A stretch of 64,000 bases of DNA from Dyadobacter luticola (GTDB taxonomy: Bacteria > Bacteroidota > Bacteroidia > Cytophagales > Spirosomataceae). The position numbers and the translations under genes are program-made. The notes beneath the pieces were generated by a model. The model was not told where the DNA came from. It saw only the letters and a list, made by a program, of their open reading frames with translations, and searched no databases. This document shows, piece by piece, positions 53,970-63,928 of this stretch (position 1 is the stretch's first letter; each line of letters begins with the position of its first letter). Location: assembly GCF_005860805.1 (NCBI RefSeq), contig NZ_VCEJ01000004.1:1426001-1490000 (forward strand), in the 5' to 3' direction.

Positions 53970-54917
53970 ATGACCACGGAAGATATAGTCAGGCAGGAAA
54001 GAAGTCAGTTCATCAAAGCGAAGGCCCTCGAAAACGGGTTTGATTTCTGTGGTATATCCAAAGCGGAGTTCCTGGAACAGGAGGCGCCGCGCCTCGAAAA
54101 CTGGCTCAACAAGCACCACCACGGCGCGATGGGCTACATGGCCAACCATTTTGATAAAAGACTTGATCCCCGCAAGCTGGTCGATGGCGCGAAAAGTGTC
54201 ATCTCGGTTTTGCTCAATTATTATCCTGAAAAAAGACTTCCCGAAGGCCCCGACGACCTGAAAGTTTCCAAGTATGCGTACGGCACGGACTATCATTATA
54301 TATTAAAGGAAAAGCTGGGTGCAATGCTGCTGGCGATCCAGGAAGAGATCGGGGAGGTGAGCGGGCGGATTTTTGTGGACTCGGCGCCGGTGATGGACAA
54401 AGTCTGGGCAGCGAAAAGCGGCCTGGGCTGGATCGGCAAACATTCCAACCTGCTCAACCGCGATATGGGCAGCTTCTTCTTTATCGGGGAAATCATCTGC
54501 GACCTGGAACTCGCCCCCGACAGCGCCGTGGGCGATTATTGCGGTACCTGCACACGCTGCATCGATGCCTGCCCGACCGACGCGATCACCGAAGCGTTTG
54601 TGGTTGACGGAAGTAAATGCATCAGTTACTACACCATTGAACTGAAAGACGCAATCCCCGAAGAAGCGCAGGGAAAAATGGGTAATTGGATTTTCGGCTG
54701 TGATATCTGCCAGGATGTGTGTCCATGGAACCGCTTTTCAAAACCGCATACCACGCCGGAGTTCAATCTTCCGGAAGGTCTGGCAGGATTTTCAAGCACT
54801 GACTGGCAGGAAATTACGGAAGAAGTTTTCCGTGAAGTGTTCCGCCGCTCCCCCCTTAAAAGGACCAAATTCGACGGCTTGAAGCGCAATATCGAATTTG
54901 TTATATCGTCTAAATAA
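53970..54917 (+). CDS. queG: Epoxyqueuosine reductase
   Basis: 315 residues. The cobalamin-binding N-terminal region has [13 protein letters not shown] and the family's [45 protein letters not shown] contains the conserved catalytic Asp. Two 4Fe-4S motifs follow: [12 protein letters not shown] and [11 protein letters not shown]. It reduces epoxyqueuosine to queuosine in the anticodon of GUN tRNAs. The C-terminal HEAT-like extension of some QueG proteins is missing, as in many Bacteroidota forms. Confidence 0.93.
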   Translation: MTTEDIVRQERSQFIKAKALENGFDFCGISKAEFLEQEAPRLENWLNKHHHGAMGYMANHFDKRLDPRKLVDGAKSVISVLLNYYPEKRLPEGPDDLKVSKYAYGTDYHYILKEKLGAMLLAIQEEIGEVSGRIFVDSAPVMDKVWAAKSGLGWIGKHSNLLNRDMGSFFFIGEIICDLELAPDSAVGDYCGTCTRCIDACPTDAITEAFVVDGSKCISYYTIELKDAIPEEAQGKMGNWIFGCDICQDVCPWNRFSKPHTTPEFNLPEGLAGFSSTDWQEITEEVFREVFRRSPLKRTKFDGLKRNIEFVISSK

Positions 54918-54993
54918 AAAGCACAATTCAGTTATAACCTTTATATTTGGATTCGGGAGTTCCTTTCGATGACTGAATAAAAAGACTCGTAGT

Positions 54994-55407
54994 ATGAGAA
55001 AACAATCTGTCAATCTTTGGGCGGTGCTGGTGTGCGTAGTAATAGGGCAAGTGGTTCCGGCTTTGTGGTATAGTGCTTTTTCGGAACAGTGGATGGCTTT
55101 AAACGGTTTCACCACGGAGCAGATGAAAGGGGCTACAAGTCCCGTCCCTTACCTGGCAAGTATTGTTTCTTCTTCCTTTATGGCCTACACCATGGCCTGG
55201 GTTTTTACCAAGATCCCCGTTAAATCCCTGCTCGCCGGTTTTCTCACCGGACTGCTTTTCGGAGTTGTTTTCGTGCTATTCGAGTTGATTGTGAAGGATA
55301 TGTTCTCTTTACGTCCGCTCATGCTTTCCATGATTGATGGTGGCGTCAGCGTCATTATCTACGCCATAACCGGCGCTATACTGGGTGTCTGGCGCAAGTA
55401 CGAGTAA
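54994..55407 (+). CDS. DUF1761-family membrane protein
   Basis: 137 residues with four membrane segments: LWAVLVCVVIGQVVPALWYSAF, YLASIVSSSFMAYTMAWVF, SLLAGFLTGLLFGVVFVLFELIV and MIDGGVSVIIYAITGAILGVWR. The N-terminal WYSAFSEQWMALNG after the first helix matches DUF1761. No function is established. It stands alone between queG and uptake locus B. Confidence 0.78.
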   Translation: MRKQSVNLWAVLVCVVIGQVVPALWYSAFSEQWMALNGFTTEQMKGATSPVPYLASIVSSSFMAYTMAWVFTKIPVKSLLAGFLTGLLFGVVFVLFELIVKDMFSLRPLMLSMIDGGVSVIIYAITGAILGVWRKYE

Positions 55408-55789
55408 CTGTCGGTTCTGTCGCTCCCCTGAATTAATCTTATTTTAATGCTACTTCCCTGCAATGCGGCACGGCTGCATTGTAGCCTGCTCTGTACGATA
55501 ATTTCAATTTTTTCTTGGCTCGATATAACTTTCGAGATTTGCGGGCAATTTTGCCGATACAGAAGAATCTTAAACAGTGTCTTCGAGCACGCAGAAAATA
55601 TATTCGGTTCTGATAAATGTATTAGAGACATATAATATTTCTTGTGTAGTTGGTAACTGGACTTTTACTACTTCTTCCTAGTGGTAATTCGGAATATTAG
55701 TTTAGTACAATTAAATTTTACCAAATAAATTGCGTGTGTTGTTATTTAGTTATAAATTTCCTCGAATTTAAATTAAGCCAAATTAACCT
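55408..55789. other. AT-rich region upstream of susC (locus B)
   Basis: No credible gene is visible in these 382 bp. A small hairpin is formed by CAATGC (55461-55466) and GCATTG (55476-55481). The last 100 bp are very AT-rich and hold a promoter-like pair. A 62-codon frame here (55447-55635) has no recognisable features. Confidence 0.5.
55729..55760 (+). promoter_or_regulatory. Possible promoter of susC (locus B)
   Basis: ATTG (55729-55732), a 20-bp spacer and TAAATTTC (55753-55760), one base off TAnnTTTG. It ends 29 bp before the ATG at 55790. Confidence 0.35.
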
Positions 55790-58700
55790 ATGAAAAACAG
55801 TGTACTCTACTTGCTGCTAACTTTCCTCGTAGTAGCAATTTTTGTTTCACCAGCCCAGGCCCAGGACAGGCAGATTACGGGTAAGGTGAGCGATGAGAAT
55901 GGGGCGGGGTTGCCAGGAACGAACGTGCTCGTTAAAGGAACTACAAGAGGTACCAATACAGATGCGGATGGTAACTTCTCCATCAGTGTTGCCAGCTCTG
56001 GTGCTACGCTGATCATCTCTTCGGTTGGGTATCTTGCAAAAGAGATCGCAGTGACCGGCGCCATGACCAATGTCAATGTGAGCCTCGAACCGGACGTAAG
56101 AAATCTGGGAGAAGTAGTGGTAACCGCGCTTGGTATCGAAAGAAGTGCCAAATCGCTGACCTACGCTACCCAGAAAATCGACGGAAAGCAATTGACGGAT
56201 GTGCGTGACGCGAACTTTGTGAACACGCTTTCGGGTAAAGTAGCCGGTATCGTGGTAACCCAGGGTTCCTCAGGTCCGGGATCTGCTACCCGCGTGGTTT
56301 TGCGCGGTAATCGTTCTATTAGCGGAAATAACAATGCCTTGTTTGTGGTTGATGGTGTGCCCATCGATAACACGGTACAAGGTCAGGTTGGAAACGATTT
56401 TGGTGGAACAAACGGTAGTGACGGTGCGTCCAACATTAACCCGGACGATATCGAGTCCATGAACGTGTTGAAAGGTGCTGCGGCATCTGCTCTTTATGGT
56501 AGCCGTGCGGCAAACGGTGTTGTGATGATCACCACGAAAAAAGGTAAAGCTGGCGCAGTAACTGCCAATATTAACTCCGGCGTGGTGGTTGAAAATCCAT
56601 TTTTGCTTCCAAAATTCCAGAATACTTACGGACAGGGTGCAGGCGGAACTGCTTCCAATTCTTACGGTAGCTGGGGACCTGCCACAACTACATTCCCGAA
56701 CAATGTGAAAGATTTCTTCCGTACCGGGGTTTCTACCAACAATTCCTTCGGTATTTCAGCGGGAACGGATAAAGTTCAGACGTATACTTCTTATGCTTAT
56801 AATGATGTACAGGGTATTATTCCAAATAACAGCCTGGCACGTCACACATTCAACGTGCGCATTGGTACACAGCTGACCAAGAAGTTTTCTACTGATGCAA
56901 AAATCACTTACGTAAACCAGGATATTAAAAACAAGCCTAAATCCGGTGAGGAAAGCGGTTTGGTGATGAATGTTTACAAAGTGCCAAGAAGTGTTGATTT
57001 GAACACTTACAAAAAATACGAAGATGAAAACGGCGAGCCGACTTACTGGACTTCTTCTTCTATCTATATGAACCCTTACTGGACGATGAACAAAACATCG
57101 GACGATGAGAAACGTAACCGTATCACTGCGCTGGGTTCTGCCAAATACAACCTGACCGACTGGCTGAATGTACAAGGCCGTATCAGCTACGACCGCTACG
57201 ACGACCGCGTAAACAGAGCCTGGTCTAACCGTACATTGCTTTTCGCTGGCCCGGGTGGTTCTTACCAGGATTATTCGGTAGCGATTCTTGAAAAAAACCT
57301 GGATTTGATCGTTTCGGGTAACAACAACTTTGGAAAAGATTTTGCACTTACCTACAACTTTGGTGCAGGTCAAACTTACAAACGTTACTCGCAGGTAGGT
57401 GGTAATGCAAACGGATTGCTGGTACCTAACAAATTTGACCTTTCGTTTGCGTCATCCTTGTCGCAGATCGCCAATTTCAGTGAAAAAGAATTGCACTACG
57501 TATTTGGTACGGCATCTTTGTCCTACAAGGATTTCTTGACAGTGGATGCAGCAGCCAGAAATGACTGGTCGTCCACATTGCCTAAGCCTTACTCGTTTTT
57601 CTATCCATCATTTGGTGCAAACCTGATCCTTTCAGAGGCGATTCAACTGCCACAGGTGATCAGTTTTGCTAAAATCCGCGGATCGTGGGCGCAGGTAGGT
57701 AATGATACCGATCCTTATTTGTTGTCACAAACTTACACCTTTACCCAAGGCGGTACAGGCGGATACATTTACCGTGACCCGACGCAGCCTGCTACCAATT
57801 TGAAACCGGAAATTTCTTCTTCTACGGAGATTGGTCTTGACCTGCGTTTATTCAGCGGAAGACTGGGATTGGATGTAACTTATTACAACTCCAACACGGT
57901 AAACCAGCTGCTTTCATTGTCTCTGGCACCTGCCTCAGGTTTCTCCCAGCAGTTTATCAATGCGGGTAAAATCAACAACAAAGGTTTTGAAATATCTCTG
58001 ACTGGCAAAGTGGCAAAAAGCGACGATTTTAGCTGGGATATGACATTGAACCTGGCCCGCAACAAGAACAAGATCATCCGTCTTGATCCAAACGTAAAAC
58101 GTGCATTCCTTGGCGGCGGCTTCGGCCGGACTGCTACACCAGTGGTGGAAGAAGGCGGTTCTTATGGCGATATGATCGCTCAGCGCTGGCAGAGAGATGA
58201 GCAGGGAAGATTGGTAGTCACTGCGCCTGATCCATCAGGTAATAATGGAGGAAAGCCGGTCGTTACAGCAGAAAATGAATACATCGGAAACTTCAACCCA
58301 AAATTGACTGCCGGTTTGAATAACACATTCAGATATAAGCGTTTTACTGCAAGCTTCCTGATCGACGGCCGCTTTGGTGGCGTGATGACTTCCGGAACAG
58401 CAGCTAACCTGGCATTTGACGGAACAGGTGATTTCACCACCGATCACCGCGAAGGCGGTTGGGTATTGCCAGGCGTCACTCCTTCGGGAGAGGCCAACAG
58501 CTCGCCGATCAATGCTGAAAGTTTCTGGACCACAGTATCCGGCGGTCGTTATTCTTGGGGTGAATTCTTCACTTATTCTGCTACTAACGTTCGTTTGAGA
58601 GAGCTTTCAGTTGGTTTCGATATTCCTACCGGCAGTGGTTTCTTTATCAAAAATGCCAGGATATCTTTTGTAGCGCGTAACCTGTTCTTCATTTACAGAG

Positions 58701-58852
58701 GTTCGTCAACACTGGACATTCCGGGAGTGAAAAAACGCAAGCTGCCATTTGACCCGGATGTGAACCTCGGTGCGGGTAACTTCCAGGGAATTGAATATGG
58801 TAACCTTCCTTCCACGAGGACTATGGGGTTGAACCTGAAACTTGGATTCTAG
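55790..58852 (+). CDS. SusC/RagA-type TonB-dependent outer-membrane transporter, locus B
   Basis: 1,020 residues. Signal peptide to about residue 24 (SPAQA), carboxypeptidase-type regulatory domain (ITGKVSDENGAGLPGTNVLVKGTTRGTNTDADGNF; about 27-105), a TonB-box-like GEVVVTALG, plug (FVNTLSGKVAGIVVTQGSSGPGS, FVVDGVPID) and barrel ending LNLKLGF. It pairs with the SusD-like lid encoded 29 bp downstream. The plug-region sequence groups it with the VTALGI-type SusC branch, different from locus A (VTGYG-type), so the two loci are not recent duplicates. Substrate unknown. Confidence 0.93.
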   Translation: MKNSVLYLLLTFLVVAIFVSPAQAQDRQITGKVSDENGAGLPGTNVLVKGTTRGTNTDADGNFSISVASSGATLIISSVGYLAKEIAVTGAMTNVNVSLEPDVRNLGEVVVTALGIERSAKSLTYATQKIDGKQLTDVRDANFVNTLSGKVAGIVVTQGSSGPGSATRVVLRGNRSISGNNNALFVVDGVPIDNTVQGQVGNDFGGTNGSDGASNINPDDIESMNVLKGAAASALYGSRAANGVVMITTKKGKAGAVTANINSGVVVENPFLLPKFQNTYGQGAGGTASNSYGSWGPATTTFPNNVKDFFRTGVSTNNSFGISAGTDKVQTYTSYAYNDVQGIIPNNSLARHTFNVRIGTQLTKKFSTDAKITYVNQDIKNKPKSGEESGLVMNVYKVPRSVDLNTYKKYEDENGEPTYWTSSSIYMNPYWTMNKTSDDEKRNRITALGSAKYNLTDWLNVQGRISYDRYDDRVNRAWSNRTLLFAGPGGSYQDYSVAILEKNLDLIVSGNNNFGKDFALTYNFGAGQTYKRYSQVGGNANGLLVPNKFDLSFASSLSQIANFSEKELHYVFGTASLSYKDFLTVDAAARNDWSSTLPKPYSFFYPSFGANLILSEAIQLPQVISFAKIRGSWAQVGNDTDPYLLSQTYTFTQGGTGGYIYRDPTQPATNLKPEISSSTEIGLDLRLFSGRLGLDVTYYNSNTVNQLLSLSLAPASGFSQQFINAGKINNKGFEISLTGKVAKSDDFSWDMTLNLARNKNKIIRLDPNVKRAFLGGGFGRTATPVVEEGGSYGDMIAQRWQRDEQGRLVVTAPDPSGNNGGKPVVTAENEYIGNFNPKLTAGLNNTFRYKRFTASFLIDGRFGGVMTSGTAANLAFDGTGDFTTDHREGGWVLPGVTPSGEANSSPINAESFWTTVSGGRYSWGEFFTYSATNVRLRELSVGFDIPTGSGFFIKNARISFVARNLFFIYRGSSTLDIPGVKKRKLPFDPDVNLGAGNFQGIEYGNLPSTRTMGLNLKLGF

Positions 58853-58881
58853 TAAAAACCACTTCTTTCGATAAATAAAAA

Positions 58882-60453
58882 ATGAGCATTATCAATAAAT
58901 ATAGAAAACTTGCATTTGCGGGTATGGTACTTGGCTCTGCGGCTCTCATGCAGGCTTGTACGGGCGACTTTGAGGAGATGAATACGAGTAAGACAAAGCT
59001 TACTTCCCTGTCAGAAGATGAACTTCCGTTCCTTTTCTCACGTGCGGAGCAGCAGGCATCTTACCAGAGCGGTACTTACCAGATTGCGCAAAACCTCTTC
59101 GCGGATCTTTACGCGCAATATTTTGCTACGTCGGCTACGTATTTTCCTTCCGACCGCTACGTGATGCGTTACGACTGGCTGACCGGCCACTGGAACCCAA
59201 TTTACACCCAGGTGGTGCCTCAGCTGAAAACGCTTTTCGAACAGACAGAACCAACTTCTGCCGAATACGCGCTGGCTAACATTATGTGGGTATTCTCATT
59301 CCACCGGTTGACGGATTACTATGGTCCGGTGCCTTATTTTGACGCGGGTGTTCCGGCGATCAGTGTGAAATACGATGCGCAGGCAGACATTTACAAAGAT
59401 TTCTTTGTACGTCTGGACGCAGCGACCAGTGCTTTGAAAGCCAATGCTGCTGCAAAACCTTACGGTACATTTGACCTGATTTACGGAGGCGATGTGGCTA
59501 AATGGATCAAATTTGCGAATACCCTGCGCCTTCGTCTGGCACTGCGGATTTCGAAAGTAGATCCGGCAGAAGCTAAAAAACAAGCTGAGGCTGCGTATGC
59601 AGGCGGTGTAATGACCGATGTTGCGGACGATGCTTACATGATCAAAAAGCTGGTAGGTGATGACGCAAACGGATTGAGCCGGATCGCGGTCTGGAACGAG
59701 TTCCGGATGAGCGCATCGATGGAGTCTGTACTGAAAGGTTATGGTGATCCACGGATCGGCGTTTACTTCCAGCCTGCAACCACCACCAAAGCTTACGATG
59801 GTTTGCGCAACGGATTAACACCTGCGCAGCTTGCACTTCCCAAAAACCTCAACGATGCCAACTCCAATGTTGGAACGCGCTGGGTAACCGGATCGGGCGC
59901 TGCCTGGAATACCAATTTCGAAACACCGCAGGATATCATGCACACTGCCGAAGCGTACTTCCTGCGCGCAGAAGGTGCATTAAACGGCTGGAACATGGGT
60001 GGCACTCCAAAAGAGTTGTACGAAAAAGGAATTACCGCGTCTATGGCGCAGTGGGGCGTAACCGGCGCAGCAGTAACTGCTTACATCAACAGTTCTGCCA
60101 AGCCAGTAGCTCCGGGTGATCAGCTGAATTCAGCTCCGCTTTCCGACGTTTCCATCAAGTGGGAAGATGGTGCTACCGATGCGGTGAAACGCGAAAAAAT
60201 CGGTACGCAAAAATGGCTGGGATTGTACCCGGATGGAATGGAAGCATGGGCTGAATACCGCAGAACACGTTTTCCTAAACTATACCCTGTCGTAAACTCT
60301 GAAAACCCGGATGTTCCTGTGGGCTCAGTTTTGAGAAGGATTCCATTTATTACTGCTGAAAAAGAAACCAACAAGCAGGCTGTGGAAGATGCAGTGAAAC
60401 TACTGGGTGGTCCTGATAAAGCCAGCACGCCGCTGTGGTGGGATAAAAACTAA
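58882..60453 (+). CDS. SusD-like surface lipoprotein (SusD-like 2 type), locus B
   Basis: 523 residues with a lipoprotein signal ending LMQAC (Cys26). Features of the second SusD family are FEEMNTSKTKLTSLSEDELPFLFSRAEQQASYQ, FHRLTDYYGPVPYFDAG, WIKFANTLRLRLALRISKVDPAEA, MHTAEAYFLRAEGALNGWNMGG and the ending WLGLYPDGMEAWAEYRRTRFPKL. It captures substrate for its SusC partner. A strong terminator follows within 30 bp. Confidence 0.92.
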   Translation: MSIINKYRKLAFAGMVLGSAALMQACTGDFEEMNTSKTKLTSLSEDELPFLFSRAEQQASYQSGTYQIAQNLFADLYAQYFATSATYFPSDRYVMRYDWLTGHWNPIYTQVVPQLKTLFEQTEPTSAEYALANIMWVFSFHRLTDYYGPVPYFDAGVPAISVKYDAQADIYKDFFVRLDAATSALKANAAAKPYGTFDLIYGGDVAKWIKFANTLRLRLALRISKVDPAEAKKQAEAAYAGGVMTDVADDAYMIKKLVGDDANGLSRIAVWNEFRMSASMESVLKGYGDPRIGVYFQPATTTKAYDGLRNGLTPAQLALPKNLNDANSNVGTRWVTGSGAAWNTNFETPQDIMHTAEAYFLRAEGALNGWNMGGTPKELYEKGITASMAQWGVTGAAVTAYINSSAKPVAPGDQLNSAPLSDVSIKWEDGATDAVKREKIGTQKWLGLYPDGMEAWAEYRRTRFPKLYPVVNSENPDVPVGSVLRRIPFITAEKETNKQAVEDAVKLLGGPDKASTPLWWDKN

Positions 60454-60480
60454 CCGATGCCAAATGCATGACAAGTGAGC

Positions 60481-60508
60481 AAAAGGCAGGCATTGTGCCT
60501 GCCTTTTT
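60481..60508 (+). terminator. Intrinsic terminator after susD (locus B)
   Basis: AAAAGGCAGGC (60481-60491) and GCCTGCCTTTT (60497-60507) form a perfect 11-bp stem with an ATTGT loop, followed by T residues. It places the following lipoprotein gene in a separate or read-through transcript. Confidence 0.9.
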
Positions 60509-60561
60509 GTTATTCAAAGGATTCTCTTCTTTTTTGTAAAATACCAGTACCCTTTTTTGAA

Positions 60562-63500
60562 ATGAAAAATAGCCGCCTGTTTATCCTTCTTCTTCTTTTT
60601 CTTGCCTCCTGTAAGTCGGACGATAAGCTTTTTACCTTGCTTGGGTCGGGTGAGACCGGGATCAAGTTTAATAATTATATCGAAGAAGATGCGACGAGCA
60701 ATGTGCTCGAATACGGCTATTTCTATAATGGCGGCGGAATTGCGGCGGCGGATTTTAATAATGATGGCCTGGTAGACCTGTACTTCACCGGTAACATGGT
60801 GGCCAACAAGCTATACCTCAACAAAGGTGAAATGGAATTTGAGGATGTTTCCGAAAAGTCGGGAGCAGCTTTGAATGAAGGCTGGAAAACCGGCGTGTCG
60901 ATTGTGGATATCAATGATGACGGCTGGATCGACATTTACGTATGCCGCGCAGGTGCCCAGGACCCGAAACTGAGAAGTAAGTTGCTGTATGTCAATAATG
61001 GTAAGACTGCCGACGGCATCCCCACATTCACGGAAAGAGCCGCCGAATATGGTCTCGACGACCGCTCCTATACCACACAAGCTGTATTTTTCGATTACGA
61101 CCGCGACGGCGATACCGACTGTTTTTTACTCAATCACTCCATCCAGAAATACGCTGGTTTCAGCAACCTGCTGGGTAATTACCGCCAGGAGCGCAATGAT
61201 GCTTATGGCAATAAGCTGCTGCGGAATGATGGCGGGAAGTTCACCAATGCCACCGATTCGTCGGGCATTGTTTCCAATGTGCTGAGCTTTGGTCTGGGAG
61301 TTAACATTCATGATTTTAACAATGATGGCTGGCAGGATATCTATATTTCCAATGATTATAATGAAAATGATTACCTGTACCTCAACCAGCAAAACGGAAA
61401 ATTTAAAGAGGTGATCCGCGAAGCGACGGGCCATGTTTCACTGTACTCGATGGGTACCGATGCGGCTGACTTGAACAATGATGGACTCGCCGATATATTA
61501 ACATTAGATATGCTCCCGGCGTCCAACGAACGTATTAAGCTCACCGCCGGGGATGATAATTATGATAAATACCAGCAGTTGCTGCGCGCCGGTTTCCACG
61601 ACCAGACGATGCGGAATATGCTGCAAATGAACAATGGTGTGAATGCAAATGGTGTCCCGGTTTTCAGTGAAATCGGGCAGCTGGCGGGGGTATCCAATAC
61701 CGATTGGAGCTGGGCAGCATTGATGGCCGATTTCGATAATGATGGCTGGAAAGACATTTTCATTTCCAACGGATATGCCCGGGATTATACCAATATGGAG
61801 TTTTTGAAATACTCCACCGATGTGCAGGTAAAAGCAGGGCAGGGAGGTAAAGCGCCAGATCAGATGGATATTATTAAGGAGATGCCGCCGATCAACGAGC
61901 CGGATTATATTTTTCAAAACCAGAAAAACCTGACTTTTGCCAAAAAGATCGAGGACTGGGGATTTTCGAAAAACAACCAGTCGAACGGTGCGATCTACGC
62001 CGACCTGGACAATGATGGTGACCTGGACCTGGTGACCAGCAATGTGAATGAAAAAGCGTCGGTGTACCGGAATAATGCGGAAACCAAGCTGACCAACAAA
62101 TTTCAGAAAATCAAGCTCGAATCCCCGAAATATGCTTTCCTGGCGGGTACCAAAGTGGATTTGTACTCCGACTCGCTTTTTCAGACGCAGACATTCATTC
62201 CGGTACGGGGCTTCCAGTCGTCGCAGTGGGATCTTATGCATTTCGGGCTGGGGAATGATCGGAACATTGATTCGCTGGTGGTAACCTGGGCCGACGGAAA
62301 CCGGCAGGTACTGCACAAACCTGCGACCGGCAAACCCATAACATTGAAATACACCGACGCGAAAAAAGGTGGGTTGTTGCCGGAAAAACCAAAGTCACAA
62401 ATGTGGCAGCCGGCCAGTCTGATCGACTTTACGCACGCGGAAGATGCCCGCAATGATTTCCGTATCCAAACATTACTTCCGTCGATGCTGTCGTTTCAGG
62501 GCCCACATTTCGCGCAGAAAGATTTGAACAAGGATGGCGTGGATGATTTTTACATTGGCGGCGGCAGGAACCAGGCCGGAACATTGTTTCTAAGCCACGG
62601 AAAAGGCTTCCAGAAATTGGCCCAGCCGGCTTTTGAGCAGGACGCGGTTTTTGAAGATGCCGATATGGCGTTTTTGGATGCCGACCAGGATGGAGACGAA
62701 GATTTGATCGTCACCAGCATTGGTTATGACCTTTCACCAACCGATCCGCTACTGGCGCCGCGTTTATACATGAACGACAGGGGTACATTTAAAAAAGCGG
62801 CGTTTACGAATACCGGACTGAATGCTGCTGCCGTGGCGGTGGCCGATGTGGATAAGGACGGCGATCTGGACATTTTTCTGGGTACCCGTGTCACGCCTCA
62901 GCGTTTTCCGGAAAGTGCCGGCGGGGTTTTGCTTTTGAATGATGGAAAAGGCACATTCACTGACCATACCAGCGATATGGCTGCGCAGCTAAAACAGGCT
63001 GGAATGATCACAGACGCCACTTTTCAGGATATCAATAAGGATGGTTACCCCGAACTGGTCCTGACGGCTGACTGGAATACGGTGCAAGTTTTTAATAATA
63101 ACAAAGGAAAATTATCCAATGCAAGCAGCGCCTGGGGTACTGCTGCATTGAACGGTTGCTGGAATGCCATCAAAGCGGCCGATCTGGATGGGGACGGCGA
63201 TACGGATTTTATCATCGGAAATATGGGCAGCAACTGGCAGTGGAACCTTACTTCGCCGGGCGGATTATCCCTATATGCAGGCGATTTTGACAAGCTGGGC
63301 AGGATTGTGCCGGTGATCGGGGTGACGGAAAATGGCAAGGAGTATCCCTACGCCAGCCGCGACGAATTGCTGGATCAGATTCCTTCTTTGAAGAAAAAAT
63401 ACACCAACTATGTACTGTACTCCAAAGCTACATTGCAGGAAATGCTGCCAGAGGAAAAACTGAAAGCTGCGCAGAAATTAGAGGCCAGGGAGTTCAGAAG

Positions 63501-63867
63501 CGGCATTTTGGAGAATAAGGGCGGTAAGCTGGTTTTTCGTCCACTGCCGGTAGAGGCACAGTTTGCCCCGATTTACGCCATCGACATTTCCGACATAAAT
63601 GCCGATGGAAAACCGGACCTGATCCTGGGCGGAAACCTGAAACAAACCCGCGTGCGAATGGGCAAAAACGATGCGAACCTTTTGCAGGTTTTCAAAAACA
63701 GGGGTGCCTTGCAGTTCGACTACATTCCCCAGACCCAAAGCGGATTTTACGTGACCGGCGACGTGCGTGATATGGCGGTTTTCAAAATGTCGGGGGAAAC
63801 GTATTTGCTGGGGGCGATGAACAATGCCAATGTGATCGGGTACCGATTGACGCCAGCAGGTAATTAA
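60562..63867 (+). CDS. Giant FG-GAP/VCBS and ASPIC-UnbV lipoprotein (CRTAC1-like), locus B
   Basis: 1,101 residues from the ATG at 60562 (MKNSRLFILLLLFLASC, Cys17 lipidated); the frame can be read back to a GTG at 60475, but that codon lies just ahead of the terminator. About 13 calcium loops are present (DFNNDGLVDLY, DINDDGWIDIY, DLDNDGDLDLV, DVDKDGDLDIF and others), one of them degenerate (DFDKLGRIVPV). An ASPIC/UnbV segment lies mid-protein (HFGLGNDRNIDSLVVTWADGNRQVL). It is a paralogue of the locus A protein: both share YNGGG(V/I)A..DFNND near the N-terminus. A binding or scaffold role at the cell surface is inferred. Confidence 0.88.
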   Translation: MKNSRLFILLLLFLASCKSDDKLFTLLGSGETGIKFNNYIEEDATSNVLEYGYFYNGGGIAAADFNNDGLVDLYFTGNMVANKLYLNKGEMEFEDVSEKSGAALNEGWKTGVSIVDINDDGWIDIYVCRAGAQDPKLRSKLLYVNNGKTADGIPTFTERAAEYGLDDRSYTTQAVFFDYDRDGDTDCFLLNHSIQKYAGFSNLLGNYRQERNDAYGNKLLRNDGGKFTNATDSSGIVSNVLSFGLGVNIHDFNNDGWQDIYISNDYNENDYLYLNQQNGKFKEVIREATGHVSLYSMGTDAADLNNDGLADILTLDMLPASNERIKLTAGDDNYDKYQQLLRAGFHDQTMRNMLQMNNGVNANGVPVFSEIGQLAGVSNTDWSWAALMADFDNDGWKDIFISNGYARDYTNMEFLKYSTDVQVKAGQGGKAPDQMDIIKEMPPINEPDYIFQNQKNLTFAKKIEDWGFSKNNQSNGAIYADLDNDGDLDLVTSNVNEKASVYRNNAETKLTNKFQKIKLESPKYAFLAGTKVDLYSDSLFQTQTFIPVRGFQSSQWDLMHFGLGNDRNIDSLVVTWADGNRQVLHKPATGKPITLKYTDAKKGGLLPEKPKSQMWQPASLIDFTHAEDARNDFRIQTLLPSMLSFQGPHFAQKDLNKDGVDDFYIGGGRNQAGTLFLSHGKGFQKLAQPAFEQDAVFEDADMAFLDADQDGDEDLIVTSIGYDLSPTDPLLAPRLYMNDRGTFKKAAFTNTGLNAAAVAVADVDKDGDLDIFLGTRVTPQRFPESAGGVLLLNDGKGTFTDHTSDMAAQLKQAGMITDATFQDINKDGYPELVLTADWNTVQVFNNNKGKLSNASSAWGTAALNGCWNAIKAADLDGDGDTDFIIGNMGSNWQWNLTSPGGLSLYAGDFDKLGRIVPVIGVTENGKEYPYASRDELLDQIPSLKKKYTNYVLYSKATLQEMLPEEKLKAAQKLEAREFRSGILENKGGKLVFRPLPVEAQFAPIYAIDISDINADGKPDLILGGNLKQTRVRMGKNDANLLQVFKNRGALQFDYIPQTQSGFYVTGDVRDMAVFKMSGETYLLGAMNNANVIGYRLTPAGN

Positions 63868-63887
63868 TTTTTGGTTAAAAATAATCG

Positions 63888-63928
63888 ATGCCTCGGGACG
63901 CAAAACAGCAGTTCCGGGGCATTTTTAT
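63888..63928 (+). terminator. Intrinsic terminator at the end of locus B
   Basis: ATGCCTCGGGAC (63888-63899) pairs with GTTCCGGGGCAT (63911-63922), with two G-T pairs, followed by a T-rich run. Nothing else is recognised between here and the window end. Confidence 0.82.

Noticed and set aside
55447..55635. 62-codon frame upstream of susC in locus B
   Set aside because: Cys-rich, no recognisable motif, no coupling to a neighbour, and it overlaps the hairpin and AT-rich promoter region; most likely a chance frame.
60475..60561. Upstream GTG start for the locus B FG-GAP lipoprotein
   Set aside because: Translation would run through the susD terminator, and the lipoprotein signal peptide begins only at 60562.
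61504..62316. 270-codon minus-strand frame inside the FG-GAP gene
   Set aside because: Produced by the repetitive calcium-loop codons on the opposite strand; no initiation context or known motif.
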